This document shows positions 7,676 to 11,065 of a DNA stretch of 11,065 nucleotides, piece by piece. The notes under the pieces are model-generated. The model saw nothing but the letters and a program-made list of their open reading frames with translations. It made no database searches and had not been told where the DNA came from. This DNA comes from Bdellovibrionaceae bacterium UBA2351 (GTDB lineage: Bacteria; Bdellovibrionota; Bdellovibrionia; Bdellovibrionales; Bdellovibrionaceae). The position numbers and the translations under genes were made by a program. The DNA is taken from the NCBI GenBank assembly GCA_002344565.1, contig DDTZ01000059.1, positions 1 to 11,065 on the forward strand, read 5' to 3'. How positions within the stretch are numbered: position 1 is the first letter of the stretch; each line of letters begins with the position of its first letter.

Positions 7676-7715
7676 CGGGAGACGGGGCTCAAACCCGCGA
7701 CCTATGCCTTGGCAA
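7671..7715 (-). pseudogene. 3' fragment of tRNA-Gly(GCC), probable attachment site of an integrated element
   Basis: Read on the minus strand from 7715, the sequence has an anticodon loop TTGCCAA (anticodon GCC), a 3' anticodon stem GGCAT, a variable loop, a T-stem GCGGG/CCCGT with loop TTTGAGC, an acceptor strand CTCCCGC, and TCCA. This matches the 3' half of bacterial tRNA-Gly(GCC). The 5' half is absent: upstream sequence cannot form the D arm, the 5' acceptor strand or the 5' anticodon stem. The normally invariant C56 of the T loop is T. An intact break at the anticodon loop is what tyrosine-recombinase integration into a tRNA gene leaves at the far end of the element. By that logic element DNA lies to the right of the fragment and original chromosomal DNA to the left. 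Confidence 0.8.
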
Positions 7716-7833
7716 AGTGTTTTCAGTATTTTTGCGTTCTTCGCGATTTCGCATATTTACAAGCAAATTCAACAACATAAAGCCTAAACACACTTACCTA
7801 GATTTCCCTCACTTTACCCCCTTTTTTAATGGT

Positions 7834-7854
7834 GGTGGACCATAGGTGGACCAT
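7834..7854 (+). repeat. 11-bp tandem direct repeat with GTGGACC core
   Basis: GGTGGACCAT occurs at 7834-7843 and 7845-7854, one helical turn apart. The GTGGACC core occurs once more at 7592-7598, on the other side of the tRNA fragment. Paired short direct repeats 120 bp from a tRNA att core are a common form of integrase arm-type sites, but this role is not demonstrated. Confidence 0.5.
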
Positions 7855-7903
7855 GACTCGACAATTTTTTGAAGATTGCGAGTCACTGACAATCCCCGAA
7901 AAC

Positions 7904-7928
7904 ATCCCCTTACAAACGGGGATATTTT
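7904..7928 (+). terminator. Hairpin with T-run, possibly an attenuator
   Basis: ATCCCC (7904-7909) pairs with GGGGAT (7918-7923) around an 8-nt loop, followed by ATTTTTAG. This resembles a short rho-independent terminator on the plus strand. A second ATCCCC (7892-7897) lies just upstream, so two mutually exclusive stems with the same right arm are possible. It would shield the downstream operon from read-through or attenuate its own leader. Confidence 0.45.
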
Positions 7929-7976
7929 TAGAAATCAAATTTAGGACTGACTGTGAAAACAAGGACTTAGAAGAGG

Positions 7977-8053
7977 GCTTCGTCAGGGTCCGTTGCTGAC
8001 CACCCACTCCCAACGAGTGATAGTGGGTGGTCAGCAACGGACCCTGACGAAGC
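7977..8053. repeat. Perfect 32-bp inverted repeat with 13-nt loop
   Basis: The left arm (7977-8008, beginning GCTTCGTCAGGG) is an exact reverse complement of the right arm (8022-8053, ending CCCTGACGAAGC), with the spacer CCCAACGAGTGAT. It is distinctly GC-richer than its surroundings. No T-run follows on either strand, so it is not a standard terminator. It ends 26 bp before the start codon of the Replic_Relax-like gene. An oriT, a replication origin hairpin, a cruciform operator or a small inserted palindromic element would all fit. I favour a cis-acting site of the adjoining module. Confidence 0.9.
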
Positions 8054-8068
8054 AACAACAAATTTTAC

Positions 8069-8075
8069 AAGGAGG
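8069..8075 (+). promoter_or_regulatory. Strong ribosome binding site deciding the Replic_Relax-like start
   Basis: A full AAGGAGG lies 4 nt before the ATG at 8080. It decides this start over the longer in-frame ATG at 7993, which has no ribosome binding site and lies inside the inverted repeat. Confidence 0.8.
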
Positions 8076-8079
8076 ACAA

Positions 8080-8850
8080 ATGCAAACAGCATTTTCATAT
8101 TTAGGAATTAAAGAATTTAAGAAAATAAACAAACCAAAATCAAAACTAAAAACCACTTCGCGTGACTTGGAAATTATATATTTTATTTTAGAAATGAAAT
8201 TTTCCAATATTCATTTGATACATCAAAAGTTTTTCTCAACTACCCGATTCGGCTTAAAAAGTTGCTCACTCGATTATACAAGACAACGTCTTGGCGAACT
8301 CGTTAGATATGGCCTGATCGAAAAAGTTGATACATTTCTTAAAACCGGTTTATATCAAACAACTCAAAAGGGCTATTTTTTACTTTGCAATTCTAACCTA
8401 CAAAGACCAATCCCTAAACCAAGCTTCGGCGTCGACATCAGAACGTTCGATCACGATTTAAAGGTTTCAAATATTAGAGTTGAGCTTGAACAATACGATA
8501 AAGCAATAAATTGGATCAGCGAGAGATCCCTTTGCGAAGATGAAAAGTATCGCCCGTTATTCACAAACGAATTCAGACCCGATGCTATCTATACATGTAC
8601 TAATGGTTCAAAAGTTGCTTTCGAACTTGAGCTTTCTAGAAAGTCCAAAGATCGATATAAGCAAAAGTTAAATCGCTATATTCAAGTTTTGACTAGTCCA
8701 ACCGAAGACTGCCGTATTTTTGAAAAAGTACACTACGTATTTAAAGATTTAAAATTGCTTGAGTACGTAAAATCCGAAACTCAGCTTTATCAACCGCTTT
8801 TCAATTTCTCACTTGAATCTGAATATTTAACTAAAATGGAGAACCTATAA
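8080..8850 (+). CDS. Replication-Relaxation (Replic_Relax)-like protein
   Basis: The protein has 256 aa. Residues about 22-104 form a winged helix: TSRDLEIIYFILEMKFSNIHLIHQKFF, then RQRLGELVRYGLIEKV, then a wing with LYQTTQKGYFLL. After a linker, FDHDLKVSNIRVEL (123-136) begins the second domain, followed by E148, RPDAIY (166-171), VAFELELSRKSKDRY (179-193) and KLNRYIQ. The RPD...ExExxxK pattern (D168, E182, E184, K188) resembles a PD-(D/E)XK nuclease core. The order and spacing agree with the Replic_Relax family, described as needed for replication and DNA relaxation of certain plasmids. There is no HUH or tyrosine-relaxase motif. Its stop codon directly abuts the ATG of the ATPase gene, so the two are co-translated and probably work together. 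A likely role is binding, and possibly nicking, the adjacent inverted repeat. The family assignment is from memory of motifs. Confidence 0.72.
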   Translation: MQTAFSYLGIKEFKKINKPKSKLKTTSRDLEIIYFILEMKFSNIHLIHQKFFSTTRFGLKSCSLDYTRQRLGELVRYGLIEKVDTFLKTGLYQTTQKGYFLLCNSNLQRPIPKPSFGVDIRTFDHDLKVSNIRVELEQYDKAINWISERSLCEDEKYRPLFTNEFRPDAIYTCTNGSKVAFELELSRKSKDRYKQKLNRYIQVLTSPTEDCRIFEKVHYVFKDLKLLEYVKSETQLYQPLFNFSLESEYLTKMENL

Positions 8851-10164
8851 ATGGATTTTTTAAATTCGTTATCAAATAAAAAGGAACAAATTGAATCCAA
8901 CAAAGTTACTCTTGGTAAGGTCTCCGGTAGCTTATGGAGAAAAGAAGAACTAACTGAGGGCCAGTTAAATCATCATGTTCACGTTGTAGGAGCATCCGGT
9001 TTTGGAAAGACTGTATTACTATCACATATAATAAAACAAAGAATAGCACAGGGAAAAGGGTTACTTTTTATTGATTTAAAGTCTGATATGGAAACAATCC
9101 TAAAGTTTGCAAAATACGCAGCCGAAGCCGACCGCGCCCAAGATATCCAAATCTTTTCATTAACTGATAGGAAACTTTCAACGTCCTATAATTTACTTTC
9201 AGATGGTACGGCCACACAGCTTCGAGACCGGATCGTTCAAAGCCTAAACTGGTCCGAAGAATACTATAAAAATCAAACAAGTAGTTTTCTATTAAAATTG
9301 CTTATCTTACTTTGCTGGCTTAGGGACAACAAAAACACAAAGTTTAACATAGGCACCATACTCCACTGCTCATCTTCAGCCCAAAACATAGTTGAGTTCG
9401 GTAATCAGGTTCCATTAAGTGAAATTAAAATTAAATCAATAGCGCAAGGATTGTTTGATTTTTTAAAAGAAAAAGAACACTTTAATTCCCTCCAAGGACT
9501 ACGCACTCAACTTGAAAGCATAGCCCTTTCCGATTTCGGAGATCTAATTTGTACAAATGAAGAAGGAATTAACCTTTTTGATTCTTATAAAAACTCTAAA
9601 ATCATTTTTCTTTTTTTGGATTCACGCAGATACGGTGAAACCGCCAAGACCATTGGCAAATTCATAATTCAAGATTTAAAATCAGCATCGGCAAAAGTAG
9701 ACGCTGAATTGAAAATAAATGAACGAAAACATTTTTCAGTAATAATCGACGAGTTTGCAGATTTAGCCACTGAGGATTTTATAGGTTTCTTAGACCGAGC
9801 GCGATCATCAAAAATGTCGATTGTTGTTGCTCACCAGGAAATTTGCGATTTACAGCGCATTAGCCCTGAGTTTGCCGGCCGCCTAATGGGCAACACCTCG
9901 ACCCTTTATGCGTTCTTGCAAAAGCGTCCTGAGAGCGCAGAGATAATTTCTGGAATGGCCGGAACTCGCCGTGCTTGGAAGAAGACTATGCAGTCCGGAA
10001 GAGTCTGGCTTTTTGATTTACCAAGTGGCAAAAACTCACTGCGAGAGGTGGAGGAATTTGTGATTCATCCAAATCTAATTAAATCACTTCGCGTCGGTAA
10101 ATGCGTCTGCGTTAAGAAGTATCCAAAAGCGAGGGCCTACCTAGTAGACGTAAATAGTGGGTAG
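8851..10164 (+). CDS. Soluble VirD4/TraD-like (coupling-protein type) ATPase
   Basis: The protein has 437 aa. The ATG directly follows the TAA of the upstream gene and GGAGA lies 8 nt before it. Walker A is GASGFGKT (47-54). LLFIDLKSD (71-79) is the conserved strand after the P-loop in VirD4/TraG/TraD and HerA/FtsK ATPases. Walker B is VIIDEFAD (297-304), followed by FLDRARSSKMSIVVAHQE (313-330), the sensor strand typical of TraD/TraG. Residues 340-400 (GNTSTLYAFLQKRPESAEII) match the C-terminal part of such proteins. Residues about 100-250 would hold the all-alpha domain. Unlike classical coupling proteins (500-700 aa with two N-terminal membrane helices), there is no membrane segment. It probably pumps or remodels DNA as a hexamer with the Replic_Relax-like partner. 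Membrane docking, if any, must come from another protein. Confidence 0.85.
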   Translation: MDFLNSLSNKKEQIESNKVTLGKVSGSLWRKEELTEGQLNHHVHVVGASGFGKTVLLSHIIKQRIAQGKGLLFIDLKSDMETILKFAKYAAEADRAQDIQIFSLTDRKLSTSYNLLSDGTATQLRDRIVQSLNWSEEYYKNQTSSFLLKLLILLCWLRDNKNTKFNIGTILHCSSSAQNIVEFGNQVPLSEIKIKSIAQGLFDFLKEKEHFNSLQGLRTQLESIALSDFGDLICTNEEGINLFDSYKNSKIIFLFLDSRRYGETAKTIGKFIIQDLKSASAKVDAELKINERKHFSVIIDEFADLATEDFIGFLDRARSSKMSIVVAHQEICDLQRISPEFAGRLMGNTSTLYAFLQKRPESAEIISGMAGTRRAWKKTMQSGRVWLFDLPSGKNSLREVEEFVIHPNLIKSLRVGKCVCVKKYPKARAYLVDVNSG

Positions 10165-10191
10165 TTTAGTAATTTAGTATCTTATACTATG

Positions 10192-10237
10192 CCTCCTTCA
10201 ATAAATTGAAATAATTGCATTTTTGTTTCAAGGGAGG
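10192..10237. repeat. Nested inverted repeats downstream of the ATPase gene
   Basis: CCTCC (10192-10196) pairs with GGAGG (10233-10237), and inside it TTGAAA (10206-10211) pairs with TTTCAA (10226-10231). TTCAAT (10197-10202) and ATTGAA (10205-10210) form a competing small palindrome. No T-run follows on the plus strand. It could be a weak transcript-end structure for the operon or a protein-binding site. Confidence 0.35.
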
Positions 10238-10452
10238 TCGTCACTTTAGAATTTCTTATATGATAAGACATTTAAAGCCATTTGAAGTTGAAAATTTCAC
10301 TATTTGCTTTTAAATATTAATAATGTCGAATGAGTATACTTTTCCAGAGTGAATCAAAGTACCTTGACGGAGAAATTTTGCTTTATCATTTCTAAAAATA
10401 TTAAACCTAATAAAAATTAACATTCAAAAAAACTAATCTCTTCTCTCAATTT

Positions 10453-10481
10453 TTGAAATTTTTTTAGGAATAGAATAGAAA
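10453..10481 (+). promoter_or_regulatory. Candidate sigma-70 promoter of the zinc-ribbon membrane protein gene
   Basis: TTGAAA (10453-10458) and TAGAAA (10476-10481) are separated by 17 bp, about 48 bp before the ATG. The -35 is good, the -10 is only fair, and the AT-rich background makes chance matches likely. Confidence 0.3.
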
Positions 10482-10528
10482 AAAACACCACTATTTTAAA
10501 CCAATCGAATTCATGTTACGGTCGCAAG

Positions 10529-11065
10529 ATGTCCGGATCAAAACAGTGTGCAAAATGCTACCAATACAAACCAAATCAAAATTTCAGGTACATTAAGTAT
10601 CTAGGTAAATACAGAAGATATTGCAACAATTGCGAATCTAAAATAAATCTCAAAAAAGCTACTGAGCGTTCAAGATTTATCCACGACAATGGAATATCAA
10701 TTTCTAAGCATTTAAAAATTACTCAGCAAGCGAAAGAAATGGCTCAGGTAGAAGCTCAACAAAGTTATTTCCAAACAATTCCAAACCAAAAAAGAAAAAG
10801 ATATGAACTAGCAAAGCGTATTTCAATTCTGGCTCCTAAGGCCTGCTTATTATTTATAGTTATTTCCGCTCTTTTTAGTCTACAAGACTCTTCAGTTTTA
10901 GTAATCTCATTGCTGTTGTTTATATTTATATATGTAGCCTATGATTTCTTTATCTTAAATGAAATAAAACCAGTTGAAACTACAATTAATAATTTTAGAA
11001 TTGGATACTTTAATAAACACTACTTAAAACTTAAGAAAGATTCGTTTATTTATGATGAATTTTAT
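10529..11065 (+). CDS. Zinc-ribbon protein with two membrane segments (3' end beyond window)
   Basis: The frame is open for 179 codons from the ATG at 10529 to the window edge. Two CxxC pairs, Cys7/Cys10 and Cys32/Cys35, in a KQCAKC...RRYCNNC context form a probable zinc ribbon. Similar N-terminal fingers are found in phage and HNH-associated proteins. Residues about 36-95 are basic and polar. Two hydrophobic segments follow (about 99-118 and 122-143) with a very short turn, forming a membrane hairpin. The last residues (about 145-179) return to a polar, Lys- and Tyr-rich region, so a further cytoplasmic domain is likely beyond the edge. The start has no good Shine-Dalgarno, so translation may be weak or the true start may differ. 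I do not recognise the family. Its position in the predicted element suggests cargo or an accessory function. Confidence 0.65.
   Translation, partial: MSGSKQCAKCYQYKPNQNFRYIKYLGKYRRYCNNCESKINLKKATERSRFIHDNGISISKHLKITQQAKEMAQVEAQQSYFQTIPNQKRKRYELAKRISILAPKACLLFIVISALFSLQDSSVLVISLLLFIFIYVAYDFFILNEIKPVETTINNFRIGYFNKHYLKLKKDSFIYDEFY

Larger units (their letters stand above)
7549..8079. other. Non-coding junction region: att-like tRNA scar, repeats and large inverted repeat
   Basis: These 531 bp without a credible gene separate the helicase from the Replic_Relax-like operon. In order they hold a T-run (7600-7607) that may end the helicase transcript, a short hairpin (7656-7675), the tRNA-Gly fragment (7671-7715), an 11-bp tandem repeat (7834-7854), a hairpin with a T-run (7904-7928) and the perfect inverted repeat (7977-8053). 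Confidence 0.7.
10165..10528. other. AT-rich intergenic region
   Basis: These 364 bp hold no credible gene. They carry a set of nested inverted repeats (10192-10237), a small dyad TCTTAT/ATAAGA around 10254-10268, and a weak promoter candidate before the next gene. Confidence 0.55.
7671..11065. mobile_element. Probable left end of a tRNA-Gly-integrated element (right end beyond window)
   Basis: The left boundary is the tRNA-Gly 3' fragment. Inside it are direct repeats, a perfect 32-bp inverted repeat, a Replic_Relax-like gene and a coupling-type ATPase gene, all typical of transfer or replication modules. The sequence is visibly more AT-rich than the envelope genes on the left. No integrase is in the window, and the right end with an intact tRNA-Gly(GCC) is predicted but not seen. 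The extent is therefore an inference. Confidence 0.5.

Noticed and set aside
7671..7745. A complete functional tRNA-Gly gene
   Set aside because: The sequence upstream of the anticodon loop cannot form the 5' anticodon stem, D arm or acceptor strand, and the T-loop C56 is changed.
7798..8061. An 87-codon minus-strand frame across the junction region
   Set aside because: It has no Shine-Dalgarno, runs through the perfect inverted repeat, and its translation shows no recognisable domain. It is most likely a chance frame.
7993..8079. A 29-codon N-terminal extension of the Replic_Relax-like protein
   Set aside because: The extension is encoded by the inverted repeat and lacks a ribosome binding site, while the internal ATG at 8080 follows a full AAGGAGG.

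Overview
The window looks like a chromosomal segment of a Gram-negative bacterium, most likely in or near Bdellovibrionota. The evidence is indirect: an outer-membrane barrel with a C-terminal Phe, exported proteins with clear signal peptides, a good sigma-54 promoter, a long secreted Ig-like repeat protein and an AT-rich composition. No rRNA or other taxonomic marker is present, so this placement is an inference.

Left part (1-5527): four minus-strand genes for envelope or exported proteins. They are a large membrane-anchored protein built of about 108-residue repeats with two Cys each (C-terminus beyond the left edge), an exported Mn-type superoxide dismutase, a small outer-membrane beta-barrel protein, and an exported four-cysteine protein of unknown function behind a near-consensus sigma-54 promoter. 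Each gene has its own Shine-Dalgarno sequence, and the gaps between them carry hairpins or palindromes, so they look like separate transcription units.

Middle (5528-7670): a divergent plus-strand gene for a standalone UPF1-like superfamily 1 helicase, started at TTG.

Right part (7671-11065): what looks like one end of an integrated mobile element. A 45-bp 3' fragment of a tRNA-Gly(GCC) gene lies on the minus strand. It breaks off at the anticodon loop and carries a change at the invariant T-loop C56, as expected of an att duplication. From its polarity, element DNA should lie to the right and the intact tRNA beyond the right edge. Just inside this end are GTGGACC direct repeats, a hairpin with a T-run, and a perfect 32-bp inverted repeat with a 13-nt loop. 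The inverted repeat ends 26 bp before a two-gene operon: a Replication-Relaxation-like protein (winged helix plus nuclease-like motifs) and a soluble VirD4/TraD-like ATPase. After 364 bp without a gene comes a truncated gene for a zinc-ribbon protein with two membrane segments.

The most interesting unit is inverted repeat + Replic_Relax-like gene + soluble coupling-type ATPase next to a tRNA att site. It could be a compact mobilization or replication module, with the inverted repeat as its cis-acting origin (oriT or ori). No integrase, canonical relaxase or mating-pore gene is visible in the window.
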